A stretch of 64,000 nucleotides of DNA from contig JAIVFJ010000004.1 of assembly GCA_025765615.1 (NCBI GenBank), positions 558,001-622,000 of the forward strand, given 5' to 3'. Origin of the DNA: Zopfochytrium polystomum. Lineage: Eukaryota > Chytridiomycota > Chytridiomycetes > Chytridiales > Chytridiaceae. Position numbers and translations under genes: made by a program. Below, one piece after another: positions 35,208-45,168 of the stretch. Each line of letters begins with the position of its first letter. The stretch's first letter is position 1. The notes beneath the pieces were generated by a model. The model saw nothing but the letters and a program-made list of their open reading frames with translations. It made no database searches and was not told the DNA's origin.

Positions 35208-36282
35208 TCATCGCCGACCCCCTCCCTGCCCACCAGCGCCACCACCGCCCTTCTTATTCTTCTTCTCCCTCGGCTCGGGCTCCGGCGGCCTCTGGTGGTC
35301 GACGTCTCCGAGCACAGCGTCCTCGGGTATGTCCGGGATATCCAAGTTGCCCTTTGTCGGGTGCTTCTCCCCGCGCTTGAGCGCCGCGTTGATCGAAATC
35401 TGCCGGAAGTTGATGCCGCTCTGGATCGACTGGCGCGCTTTGCGGTCCTCTTCGGCCCTCGCTTGCTTCTCTTCTTGCGCCTTGGTTTCGCGGTATTCGG
35501 TGCTGGGGGAGAAAGCGTGGCGGCGGAGGGGGGGGTTGTGTGGAACCGATACGGAAAGAAGTGTGAAACAGAGAAAAAATATGAACGGCTCAAAGCAAAA
35601 AATGGAGCGTACATCATGCCAAGCACGCCGCCATTCTTCTTCTTAGGAACCTCGCCCTTATGTTCGTCCTCGCCCTTATGCTCCTGCGCGGCGGCGGCGT
35701 CGTCAGCCGCATCCTTCTTTGCGGCCGCGGCCTTTTGCGCGGCGGCGGCGGCCGCCGCTTTCTTGGCGGCAGCGGCCTTTGCGGCCGCCGCAACCTGCGC
35801 CTCCTCGCCCTTGTCTTCCATCACGGAGTTGGCGTGGACGACTGCTGGCCGCGCAGCTGCAGGTGCAGCCGCTGCACCCACTGCGGCGGCTGCGGCGTGA
35901 TTGTTATTGTTGTTGGCGTGTGTTGTGGTGGTAGTGGTGGTTCCGGCGGGTTGGGTTGCGGATCTGAGTGTGTGAGGGGAAGGAGTTTGGGGAAAAAGTT
36001 GAAGCAAAGGGAGTGCGGGTAGGGGGGGGGAAAGGGGAATGATTTTTGTGGGGGGTACCGCAAAGGTGAGGGACTCCATCGCCGCCCGTTGCGTGTTGAG
36101 CGAGCGAGCGAGAAAAAGTCCATAACCATCACCCTCCTCGCTAACTCGCTTCGTGCGTGTCCATTCTTGCCTCCCCCTCCCCCCCTCTCTTACTTTTTGT
36201 TGCCGGCGGCGTCGGCGGGCTGGGGCAGCCCCACGACGGCAAAGACGACGACGAGCAGGAAGAAGAAGACGAGCAGGCGCAT
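35208..36282 (-). CDS. Secreted Ala/Lys-rich protein, family unknown
   Basis: Three exons in perfect phase: 36282-36194, 35963-35613, 35502-35208; 244 aa. Exon 1 is a clear signal peptide, 'MRLLVFFFLLVVVFAVVGL', with likely cleavage near 'ADAA'. The middle is Thr/Asn/Ala-rich, then a charged Ala/Lys/Asp stretch likely to be helical or coiled. Exon 3 encodes a charged segment with the core 'SGINFRQISINAALKRGEKH' and an acidic 'DIPDIPEDAVLGDV', ending in a Lys/Gly-rich tail. No transmembrane segment or ER-retention signal follows. I do not recognise the family. A decayed copy lies at 49780-50545. It is convergent with the polyprenol reductase gene, with stops only about 70 bases apart. Confidence 0.7.
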
Positions 36283-36561
36283 CTTGTTGGTTTCCCCCTT
36301 TTTTTTTTCTTTTTTCTTTTTTTTTTTTTCGGTGGGTGGGTGGGGGAGTGGCTTTTTATTTGTGTTGGTTGCGCGTTGTGTCTGGAAAGCGCGGTGGGGG
36401 GGATGCAACCCAAACAGTGGGTGGACGGTGCGACGGTGGGTGTCTGCCCTGGCGTGGGAATTTGAACAGACACAGACACCCCACCCGCAACCGACCTCAC
36501 TTTCTGCTCTTGACCATTTTGTAGCCAATCACTTTTCGCAGAGCGATTTCCTTTCTTTTTC
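36283..36561. other. Short spacer before the LTR element
   Basis: T-rich upstream flank and probable promoter of the secreted-protein gene; the retrotransposon target site ends it. Confidence 0.5.
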
Positions 36562-36566
36562 TTTCA
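36562..36566. repeat. Target-site duplication, left (LTR element)
   Basis: TTTCA, repeated at 42157-42161. Confidence 0.85.
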
Positions 36567-36690
36567 TGTGTGAGAATCACCCGCCCGCATCCCTTGTCAC
36601 ATGTCATAACACAGTTTTTTGCTTCCGCTCACTCCGCGTCGCGCGACGCACCATCGTCGCCCACCACCGCTCGCGCGGCACACCGTCACA
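36567..36690 (+). repeat. 5' LTR (124 bp)
   Basis: Starts TGTGTGAG and ends GTCACA (TG...CA). It is base-for-base the same as 42033-42156. This is short for an LTR but the boundaries are fixed by the target duplication. Confidence 0.92.
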
Positions 36691-36692
36691 TT

Positions 36693-36707
36693 TGGTAGCA
36701 GCGGCTG
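36693..36707 (+). other. Primer-binding site
   Basis: TGGTAGCAGCGGCTG lies two bases after the LTR. The leading TGGTA pairs with a tRNA 3' TACCA end, and the sequence resembles PBSs that use initiator-Met tRNA. Confidence 0.7.
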
Positions 36708-37144
36708 CCAAGCCCTCGTTCAATCGTTCGACTACGCCGTACAACTGCTCAATCCACCGATCCACCTATCCACCGATCTGACCTGATCGTGTCGGCTTCC
36801 TTCAAGTTCCCCAACCTGACGCTCACGGCAAACGCAAACCTCGTCGCGTTCAACTCGTTCGAGGCACCCTGCCTCCATCACCTACGCAAGACCGCTCTGT
36901 CAGTCCGATCCACTCTCGCTCGATTCGCTCCCATTCGATCCATTCGCGATCCATTCACAATCCATTCGAGCCGATTCACAGTCCATTCGAGCCCACGCTC
37001 CTGCCATTCCGTCGTCTCCCGAGTGAACAGCAGTGTCATTCGCTCGGATCAGTCACACGAACAAATCCAATCCATCGGCACGCCATCACTTTTGGTAGCA
37101 CAGCTCCCGCTGTCCCATCGTCACACGAACTCGTTTGATCCATC

Positions 37145-38512
37145 ATGTCATCATATGGACAACTTGGGGGCTCGCCGTCGTTGTCGTCGTCGCCATGGAA
37201 TTCATTGTCGTTTCACAGATCTACAGATTCCGACGCTGACGCCGACCTTGACAAAGGCGAAATGGATTCTTCTTTTGCTCGGACTCCTACGCTCAATACT
37301 GCCCCGTCGACTCCTCTTGCTACAACATCTTCCACGTTTCCGCAGCAGCAGTCTTTCGTTCGTCAGCGTTTTCAGCAGCAGCAACCGCAGCAGCAACAGC
37401 CGCCCATCCTACCTGCACACACTCCGAACCCTGATGTCCAACGTATATTGTCGGATCCAGCGTACGTCGCAATGATGCACGCAACTGTTCAGTCTGCAGT
37501 CATGGCAATGGAAGCGAATCGTACTGCGAACGTTACAACTCGCTTACCGGAATTCAAAATGACAAGTGCCTCTCCTCCAATTTTCGACGGTTCTTGTTCT
37601 AAACTGCCACCTCACCAATGCACTAATGTCGTCACGCAGTATTTGAAGTCTTGCGAAATCCAGTGTCATTTGAACAACTTCCGCAAGGACGGTGAAGCTC
37701 CTCGCTATGTCACTCATCCGTCGTATGTCAATTGGTTGCAAAGTGGTTTGAAAGATCACGCATTTCGAGAATGGCAGAATGTTCCTGCAGCTGTCCAAAC
37801 ATCCATGTCCTGGGCAGATTACCAACTCTGGATTCAACAGCACTTCCTTTCTACACTTGCTTTTGAAGAAGCTACACATCAAATCTTGACAATTAAGCAG
37901 ACTTCCTCAGCTCGTGAATATTGCCATCGTTTCAACAGTCTACTTCATTCCCTTGGTAACTCGATGAGCGCACAAATGCAATGTGCTGCCTTTCGCCATG
38001 GTTTAAAGTCCGAACTTGCAACTCATTCCAATCTCCATTCAATTTCCACCGATCTAACGAAGCTGCAACAGGAAGCTCAGCGTTTGGATGACTTGCACTG
38101 GCGTTCCAATAAGGCCAAAGGCAAAACACCCGCGCCTCGTTCAACTACCACAACTCCTGTTTCTCGTCCCTTCAAACCACGCTATGAAGAAGTTTCAGAT
38201 CCAATGGACCTTGACGCTCTTCTTGCCAAGAAGAAGGCCGCCGCAGCCGCAGCTAAAGCAGCAGTTGCAGCAGCACGGCTCACGCAGTCCTCCTCATCAA
38301 CTTCTCCTTCATCAGCTTCCTCTTCTCCAGCTTCTTCTTTCTCTTCTCGACGTGTACGCCTCAGTGATGAAGAACGTGACTACTATCACAAAATGGGCTG
38401 GTGTACCTTCTGTCGTGAAAAGACACACCCTGTCTCTGAGTGCCCTGATCCTAACTGCAAGCAGTCAAAAAACTCGCAACAATCACAGTTGGGAAACAAC
38501 AAGAAGAAGTAG
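37145..38512 (+). CDS. Retrotransposon Gag
   Basis: 455 aa. Pro/Ser/Gln-rich N-terminus, then a central capsid-like region ('FREWQNVP...WADYQLWIQQHFLS...REYCHRFNSLLHSLG') typical of retrotransposon Gag. Near the C-terminus is one CCHC zinc knuckle, 'CTFCREKTHPVSEC' (CX2CX4HX4C), for RNA binding. A poly-Ala/Lys stretch precedes the knuckle. The stop is TAG at 38510-38512. The pol frame is -1 relative to gag and open from upstream of the gag stop. Confidence 0.93.
   Translation: MSSYGQLGGSPSLSSSPWNSLSFHRSTDSDADADLDKGEMDSSFARTPTLNTAPSTPLATTSSTFPQQQSFVRQRFQQQQPQQQQPPILPAHTPNPDVQRILSDPAYVAMMHATVQSAVMAMEANRTANVTTRLPEFKMTSASPPIFDGSCSKLPPHQCTNVVTQYLKSCEIQCHLNNFRKDGEAPRYVTHPSYVNWLQSGLKDHAFREWQNVPAAVQTSMSWADYQLWIQQHFLSTLAFEEATHQILTIKQTSSAREYCHRFNSLLHSLGNSMSAQMQCAAFRHGLKSELATHSNLHSISTDLTKLQQEAQRLDDLHWRSNKAKGKTPAPRSTTTTPVSRPFKPRYEEVSDPMDLDALLAKKKAAAAAAKAAVAAARLTQSSSSTSPSSASSSPASSFSSRRVRLSDEERDYYHKMGWCTFCREKTHPVSECPDPNCKQSKNSQQSQLGNNKKK
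38467..38473 (+). promoter_or_regulatory. Putative -1 ribosomal frameshift site
   Basis: A AAA AAC, phased as TCA AAA AAC in the gag frame, i.e. a canonical X XXY YYZ heptamer. A -1 slip here moves directly into the open pol frame, bypassing the gag stop 39 bases later. No strong downstream stem-loop or pseudoknot is obvious by eye. Confidence 0.7.
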
Positions 38513-41500
38513 CTTCAACTTCAATCACTTCCGCCGTACCAGAAGTAACAGCAGTTCCTGAAGTTTCAGTACCACAGTATGTCTTGAAGTTGTATCACAT
38601 CAGTCGCAAATCTCCTGGCAACACTCGACTTCTCGTTTTTCATGGAGTTTTCAATAATCACATGGTCAAGATTCTTGTCGACAGTGGTGCTAGTCACAGT
38701 TTCATTAGTGAACACCTCGTTCCCTATTGTCGAAAGGACCGTACTCTTGACATTGACCTTGCCGACGGCTCTACAAAGTTAAAGGGTTCGATGCACCGCA
38801 ACTTGAAGTTCTCGTTCAGTAACCTTTCTTTCTCCCACAATTTTGTCGCTACTCGCATTGCTTACGATCTCATTCTTGGAATGGATTGGTTGGAGAAAGA
38901 GAACCCTCAACCTGATTGGCGATCCAAAACCCTCACTCTTCGTGGTCAAGTCCTTCATGCTGGTGCCTCTCCTGACTTTGACATTGAACTCTGTAGCGCG
39001 CAAGCCTTTCGTCGTGCTATTCGAAAAGACGACGCGCACTGGGGAGTATTATTCAACGTCACAACACCATACAAGAAGACCACCAAGGACTCAGATGATG
39101 CAGACAAAGCAGTCTTGGCTACACTAGACCCCAAGATTCGCACTATTATTGAGGAATTTCCTGAAGTCTTCTCTACCTTCGAAGGCGCTCCTCCTTCTCG
39201 TCCAACTGACCACCGCATCAACTTGAAAGATCCCAACCAACCACCACCATACCGTCCTATCTATCCAATGAGTGAAGTCGAACTTGAAGCATTACGAACT
39301 GAATTGCAATTTCTTTTGGAAAACGATCGCATTCGACATTCTATTTCTCCTTATGGTGCTCCTATCTTCTTTGTTCATCAAAAGGATAAGCTTCGTTTAG
39401 TTTTTGACTTTCGACTTCTAAACCAAAACACCATTCGTGATCGCACAGCTTTACCCAACATAACTGAAATTCTTGATCGTTTACAAGGAGCAAGTTTCTT
39501 CACATCACTTGACCTTGCATCTGGTTATCATCAAATTCTAGTCACTGAAGATGATCGTTTCAAAACTGCCTTTCGAACTAAATATGGCCACTTTGAATGG
39601 GTAGTTATGCCTCTTGGTTTATCCAACGCTCCTGCAACCTTTCAGGCAACTATGAACTCCATCTTTCGTGACTTTGTTGATCTGTTTCTAACTGTCTACC
39701 TTGACGATTTGTTAATCTTCTCTCGCACTTTTGACGAACATCTTAAACATCTCCGTTCAGTCCTTCAACGTCTTCGAGAAAACAATTTTCACTGCCGTCT
39801 TCATAAGTGCCGTTTCCTTCAAACTGAAGTGAAGTATTTGGGTTTTCACATTTCTCGTGGACATGTTTCTGTTCTTCCTTCTCGCCTTGATGCTATTCAT
39901 GACTTTGAATCTCCTTGTTCTTGGACTGAACTTCGCGCATTCCTTGGACTCGCTAATACTCTCCATCGTTTTATTCCTCGCCAAGCACGCCTGCTCTCAC
40001 CACGCTCAGACTTACTTCGGCGGAATGAAACTATAACCAAAGCGACCCCATTTGACTGGAATGCTAAGCTGGAACAAATATTCATCGACATCAAAGCTGA
40101 ACTTTCTCAACCAGCAAATCTTTCTTTCTTTGACCTCTCACACCCTGTCTATCTAGCCACTGATTGGTCACAACACGCTATCGGCTCCCATGTCTATCAG
40201 CTAGACCACAACGGTGAAGTTCTTCACATCGCATTTGGCTCACGCAAGTGCAACTCTGCCGAACGAAATTACCATCCATATATGGGCGAAATCCTTGCAC
40301 TCGTGGAAGGACTCAAACACCACCGCCCATACCTCGTTGGTTCAACAGTTAAAGTCCTCACTGACCACCACTCTCTTCGACATCTCCTTGATCAGCCGAA
40401 GCTCCGCCCTGTTCAGCTTCGTTGGTTGGAAGATATCGAGCAATTCGACTTCGACATTGAGTGGGTTCCTGGTAAATGGAATTCTATTGCCGACATACTC
40501 TCTCGTCGTCAACACACATCCGATGCTGCAGTTCAAACAGATTCACCCCCACAGCTTGCCCCGATAAGTACAATTACTTCCATTACTCCTCAACTTCTTC
40601 AACAACACTACCAGACGGACAACGACTACCAAGTCATCGTTGAGTCGCTGGATCGACTTCGCGAACCTCCGTCATGGCTACGTCCGCACCTCAAGCGCTA
40701 CCTACGCACAGACGGACTTCTCTACTTCAAGGACACAAACGCTAACAGACTTTACGTGCCTGCCATCCTTCGCTCCTCCATCATGGCCGCCGCGCATGAT
40801 GAAACCATCCATGGAAACTGGGAGCGCACCACCGAACGAATTGCTCGGACATACCACTGGCCGAAGCTTCACCAAGACGCACAACGATACGTACGTTCCT
40901 GCGACCTTTGCCAGCGCAATCGCGTTGCACGCACCACTCCCTACGGTCTTCTGCACCCGCACGACCCAGCACCTGCACCTTGGCACACAATCAGCATTGA
41001 TTTCATCACCAAGCTACCTACCACAGAACGCGGTCATGACAGCCTTGCCGTGGTCGTTGATTCAGCTACCAAGCGCACTCACATTTGGGCCTGTCGCACC
41101 ACCGACACAGCTCGCAACTTCACCTTTCAGTTTTTCAACAACGTCTGGCGCCTTCACGGTCTTCCACAAAAGATCATCAGTGACCGTGATTCCAAGTTCA
41201 TCTCTCTTTTCTGGCGTCACCTCACCTCTCTGCTCAACACCAAGCTCAATCTCTCCAGTTCTTACCATCCTCAAACCGACGGCCAGACCGAAAACAAGAA
41301 CGCATGGGTTACTTCTGCCCTTCGCGATGTCGTCGCCTGGGACCAAAAAGACTGGGACATTCACCTCGCTGCCGTGGAATTTGGCATCAATGACTCCATC
41401 AACAGTTCCACTGGTTTCACTCCTTTCTTTTTGGACACTGGTCAACATCCCCTTTCACCTTTAAATCTTTCCATCCCCTTTCGTCAATCTCCCACTCTTG

Positions 41501-42000
41501 ATGACCTCGTTGCTCGTATATGCGTTGCCAAAGAAGCTCTTGCTCGCGCACAGGACAAACAACGTGCTTACGCCGATGCTCATCGCCGCCCTGATCCCTT
41601 TCAATCTGGTGACCTTGTTCTTGTAAGCGCTAAGGACTTCCTTCCCCCAAACCAAACCGGTCGTCCTTCTTCCAAACTCTCAGCTCAATTTTTCGGACCT
41701 TTCAAAATTCTTCGCAAACTTGGTACTTCTTATCACCTTGACTTTCCTCCCACTTGGCGTGTTCACCCTGTGTTCCACCCAGACAAACTTCGCATGTACA
41801 TCTCCCGTACCCCTGATATTTTTACTCCACTCCCACTTGATCAACGAACTCCCTCTCAAATCCTTGCTGTTCACCGCAACCGTACTGGCAGTATTTCTTC
41901 AGTCTTGATTTCCTGGAAAGACCACCCACCCCTTTTCAACTCTTGGCTCCGCCTCACCCCTGACCTTCACATTGAGCTTACTGCTCGTAAACTTTTGTAA
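38473..42000 (+). CDS. Retrotransposon Pol (PR, RT, RNase H, integrase)
   Basis: 1,175 aa after the proposed frameshift, giving a Gag-Pol of about 1,618 aa. Domains in order: aspartic protease 'LVDSGASHSFI' (about 38680); reverse transcriptase with 'LDLASGYHQI' and catalytic 'YLDD' (about 39697); RNase H, beginning near 'YLATDWSQHAIGS' (about 40150); integrase zinc finger HHCC ('HDETIHGNW...CDLCQ', about 40797-40911); catalytic DDE in 'SIDFITKL', 'IISDRDSKF' and 'HPQTDGQTENKN'. A GPY/F-like module 'FFGPFKILRKLG' follows, then a short chromodomain-like tail, 'SVLISWKDHPP..NSWL'. All catalytic residues are present. No good ATG starts the ORF, which supports expression by fusion to Gag. Confidence 0.93.
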   Translation, partial: LATITVGKQQEEVASTSITSAVPEVTAVPEVSVPQYVLKLYHISRKSPGNTRLLVFHGVFNNHMVKILVDSGASHSFISEHLVPYCRKDRTLDIDLADGSTKLKGSMHRNLKFSFSNLSFSHNFVATRIAYDLILGMDWLEKENPQPDWRSKTLTLRGQVLHAGASPDFDIELCSAQAFRRAIRKDDAHWGVLFNVTTPYKKTTKDSDDADKAVLATLDPKIRTIIEEFPEVFSTFEGAPPSRPTDHRINLKDPNQPPPYRPIYPMSEVELEALRTELQFLLENDRIRHSISPYGAPIFFVHQKDKLRLVFDFRLLNQNTIRDRTALPNITEILDRLQGASFFTSLDLASGYHQILVTEDDRFKTAFRTKYGHFEWVVMPLGLSNAPATFQATMNSIFRDFVDLFLTVYLDDLLIFSRTFDEHLKHLRSVLQRLRENNFHCRLHKCRFLQTEVKYLGFHISRGHVSVLPSRLDAIHDFESPCSWTELRAFLGLANTLHRFIPRQARLLSPRSDLLRRNETITKATPFDWNAKLEQIFIDIKAELSQPANLSFFDLSHPVYLATDWSQHAIGSHVYQLDHNGEVLHIAFGSRKCNSAERNYHPYMGEILALVEGLKHHRPYLVGSTVKVLTDHHSLRHLLDQPKLRPVQLRWLEDIEQFDFDIEWVPGKWNSIADILSRRQHTSDAAVQTDSPPQLAPISTITSITPQLLQQHYQTDNDYQVIVESLDRLREPPSWLRPHLKRYLRTDGLLYFKDTNANRLYVPAILRSSIMAAAHDETIHGNWERTTERIARTYHWPKLHQDAQRYVRSCDLCQRNRVARTTPYGLLHPHDPAPAPWHTISIDFITKLPTTERGHDSLAVVVDSATKRTHIWACRTTDTARNFTFQFFNNVWRLHGLPQKIISDRDSKFISLFWRHLTSLLNTKLNLSSSYHPQTDGQTENKNAWVTSALRDVVAWDQKDWDIHLAAVEFGINDSINSSTGFTPFFLDTGQHPLSPLNLSIPFRQSPTLDDLVARICVAKEALARAQDKQRAYADAHRRPDPFQSGDLVLVSAKDFLPPNQTGRPSSKLSAQFFGPFKILRKLGTSYHLDFPPTWRVHPVFHPDKLRMYISRTPDIFTPLPLDQRTPSQILAVHRNRTGSISSVLISWKDHPPLFNSWLRLTPDLHIELTARKLL

Positions 42001-42020
42001 CCTCGCTGATACTCTGTTCT

Positions 42021-42032
42021 CCGGGGGGGGTA
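42021..42032 (+). other. Polypurine tract
   Basis: A run of eight or so G preceded by CC and followed by TA directly before the 3' LTR; it would prime plus-strand synthesis. Confidence 0.7.
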
Positions 42033-42156
42033 TGTGTGAGAATCACCCGCCCGCATCCCTTGTCACATGTCATAACACAGTTTTTTGCTTCCGCTCACTC
42101 CGCGTCGCGCGACGCACCATCGTCGCCCACCACCGCTCGCGCGGCACACCGTCACA
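42033..42156 (+). repeat. 3' LTR (124 bp)
   Basis: Identical to 36567-36690 along its whole length. Confidence 0.92.
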
Positions 42157-42161
42157 TTTCA
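42157..42161. repeat. Target-site duplication, right (LTR element)
   Basis: TTTCA, matching 36562-36566. Confidence 0.85.
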
Positions 42162-43950
42162 GCGGTGTTTTTTTTTTTTTTTTTGTCCCGATCGCTTGTG
42201 GCGGGGGTGGGTGGCGTGTCCAGCCAGGGTGGTGTCTGAGGGGCGCTGGGGTGCAGGGGGTGCAACGACCGGAGCCAACTACACGTGCGATCTGCCCGCT
42301 CTTCTCGTTTTCGTTTGGTTTGTGTGCCCCAGGCACTAAGTGCTGTTACGTTACGCGGACGAGTTCGGGCGCGGGCGAGATGTGGGTGGGCTGTGTGGAA
42401 GCTCCACGAGCGTGACCCGTGTTGTACCTTTCGAGTCTTTTCCGGTTTGGCATTTTATCCGAGCTTTTCCTTCTGTTTCTTTTTCTCGATCTGCAGACTT
42501 TGAGCCATTTGTCCTTGCTTGCATTGGATTTTTTCTTCCTCCTCTGGTTCTGGTTCGTCTTTGTTTCCGTGATTCTTGCTGGTTGTTCAGTAGTTCGTCT
42601 CATTACTGTTCTTTTCTCAGTTTCTCTAGCATCCCTTGCAATAGACACTCAGTGACCTGTGCTCGCTCGCTCTCCTCGCTCTAACTCGTTGCTCTTCGCT
42701 TGCTCCTCGTCCCGTTGAGAAAAATAAGGGGAAAAAAAACACTTAGCATCAATGAAGTGCAAAACTGACGGACGGAACCAACGGTTGTCCGGATACTCAT
42801 TTGTATAAAGCCTGTCTTCTCCTTCCCCGTTTGGTTTTTTGTTCATTTATTTTGCTCCCAATTTCCCAATCGATGGAGCATGAAAAATAAAGGTCAAGTG
42901 GTAAAATGCAAATTAACGGGAGAGTAAAAACTTCATGGTGAGGCGCCACCAGAATGATTTTACAAAGCGAGCCGGCAGGTGTAATTGCCGACACAGCAAA
43001 TGCGGTGCAAACGGCACTGGGACTTTGTTTCTTGTGAGGCCGAGTTACGCGCAGTACCGCTTTCGTAGACTGCATGGCAAGGAGGGAGTAAAAGACGCAG
43101 GGCATTGGCGACTTGCGTCGACTTGCTGGAGACGGCAAGGAATCTTTCTGTTCGGAACTGCAAATTGAATGTCCAGAGTGGGCAACAAGGAATTTTTTTT
43201 TTTTTGGGACGGCGGGTGGGGTCTGCTGGCTTGCGAATATTTTATTTTGATTCAGTGATTCATCGCGTGGCGCACTGAAGGTCAAGGTTTGAAGGAGGAA
43301 GACAACTGAAGAAGACGGAAGGTTGGAAGGCGACGCGGGGGCTCAATGGAAAGAGGACGGCGTCATTAGACAGTGACAGGCATTCTGTTTACAGACCTGA
43401 CAAAATGCAACGAAAACGGAAGCAAGCCAAAAAAAAAAAAAAAAAAAAAAAAAAAAGAAGGAAACATTGCGAACGGCGCCAACAGACGCAGAAGCAACAA
43501 AAGCTTTCGCGCGGTGAAATAAATAATTGGCAATGCGAAGGCCGCAAAAGATCTATGCAGAATTGGTCAGCGGACAAAAGCAAAATCGGGTTGATTTTGC
43601 AGAAAAATAAAACGGCCGTACTTTCAAAAAAAAACGTTTTTTAAACGCGCTTCTGAGATGCTCGATTGATTTAACTGTGAGATTGATGGACAGACAGACA
43701 GACGGACAGACGGACAGACGGATAGGCAGAACAACTCATCCGCAGTCATGTGCTTTTTTTTGGGTTTCTTTGTTCTTTGTCTCCCTTCTGCTTACTGTTT
43801 GTTGCCTGGAAGAAATGGGTCCAGCTTCCGCAGCCGTCTGCCGAACGTGAAACAAGGTGCACAAGACAAACATAGAGAGAGAGTTAGAGAGCTTCGACTT
43901 TCAGTGTTTGTGTGAGCGATTGAAAGTGAGTGGGGGTGCGTGACTGAGCA

Positions 43951-43991
<41 letters not shown>

Positions 43992-44422
43992 AGGTTTTTT
44001 CCGCCATGCATGGCGAAACGTTTTCCGCTTCTTTTCTTCTATTCTTGCTGTCCTTCACCCAAATCAGGAACCCGCCCCCAAATAAGGAAAGTTTTGCAAT
44101 TTTTGCTGCTGCCGCCTCTGGGTTGGGATCTGAACACACTATTTTATCCAGCAGACAAAGAAAGCGTGAGAGAGAGAGGGAGAGAGAGAGAGAGAGAGCG
44201 AGGGAGAGAAAAGAAAAGAAAAACAAAAAGGCTCACCAAACGAACAAGGATCAATAACAAGAAACAGCCACTTGCAGTAGTGGTGCCAGCGAATCGAAGG
44301 AGATAGAGAGAGAGAGGAGGTTCGCCTCGACCTACCTGCCCTTCAGCCCTCAGCCAGCCAGCCAGCCAGCCTTCAGTCAGCCCCTCACCGACACTCCCTC
44401 GTCGCCCGCCCGCCCGCCCGCC
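42162..44422. other. Spacer upstream of membrane-protein copy 1
   Basis: No gene. Parts are duplicated at 50,600-52,000: the block near 'gtgtggaagct' and the block near 'acagcaaatgc' are direct, while about 107 bp (42803-42909) is inverted relative to 50825-50929. It contains a 29-base A run (about 43429-43456), a GACA/GACG tract (about 43690-43725) and (TG)n at 43955-43989. A 'tccgccatgca..tggcga' block near 44005 recurs upstream of copy 3 and, partly, copy 4, and is a candidate shared promoter or leader element. Confidence 0.6.
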
Positions 44423-45137
44423 ATGGATCCGTCGCGGTACGTTGCCAACAGCAACGTCATGGTCGCCCTGGGCGTCTCCCTCATTACCACGGTACGACGA
44501 GAATGCGCCCTTCCCTGTTCCCTGTGCTGCCCCGAACGGCCCTCATTGCCTCGAGGAGCAGAACACTCACCGTCTTCGGCCACTCCAATCTCCCGATCTC
44601 CTCTCACTTCCTTCCTTCCTTCCTTCCTTCCTTTCCACCGCCCTTTTCGCTCTCTCTCTCTCCGTTACTCTAGCTCGTCTCCTTCTGGGAGGTCATCGCG
44701 AAAATGACGAACCCAGTCCTCTTGTGCACATTGGCCATCTCCGCCACCGGCCACCTCATCTACACCTTTGGATCCGCCGTGATCGCGCGGAACGTGGCCG
44801 TCGACGGCGATCTCGATAGGTACTTTTACTTGACGGCCTGCTTGACGGGTGAGTTGTTCGGGGGTGGTGTGTGGCGTTTCCAGGTTTGGAAGGCCCTCTT
44901 CCCGTTTTTGTGCGAGTGGTGTGTCTGCCCAATTCCGTTTTCTCACCCCCCACACACACAAACAAACTGATACATACATTGTGGCGATGGCGCTTCCCCC
45001 CAAACGGAGCAGTCGCGGACGTGATAGCCGTAAGTTTACCTTCCTGCACTCCGCTTGAGATGATGGAGAAGAAAAGTGAACGATCTCAATGAAAACTAAC
45101 GCCCCACCCCCACTTCACACACACACACACACACACA

Positions 45138-45168
<31 letters not shown>

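Larger units (their letters stand above)
36567..42156 (+). mobile_element. Complete Ty3/gypsy LTR retrotransposon
   Basis: 5,590 bp, flanked by 5-bp duplications (TTTCA). Order: 124-bp LTR, primer-binding site, long leader, gag, pol (PR-RT-RH-IN) and a polypurine tract before an identical LTR. The order RT-RNase H-integrase and a chromodomain-like C-terminus put it with Ty3/gypsy, probably chromovirus-related, elements. The ORFs are intact and the LTRs identical, so insertion is recent and the element may be active. Its codon and base composition is AT-richer than the host genes on either side. Confidence 0.93.

Noticed and set aside
34553..36079. 508-codon minus-strand ORF
   Set aside because: It joins the real exon 2 of the secreted protein to intron and then to antisense of polyprenol reductase. 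The three-exon model fits splice signals and phase better.
37202..42000. Minus-strand ORFs across the retrotransposon
   Set aside because: Short antisense frames within intact gag and pol.
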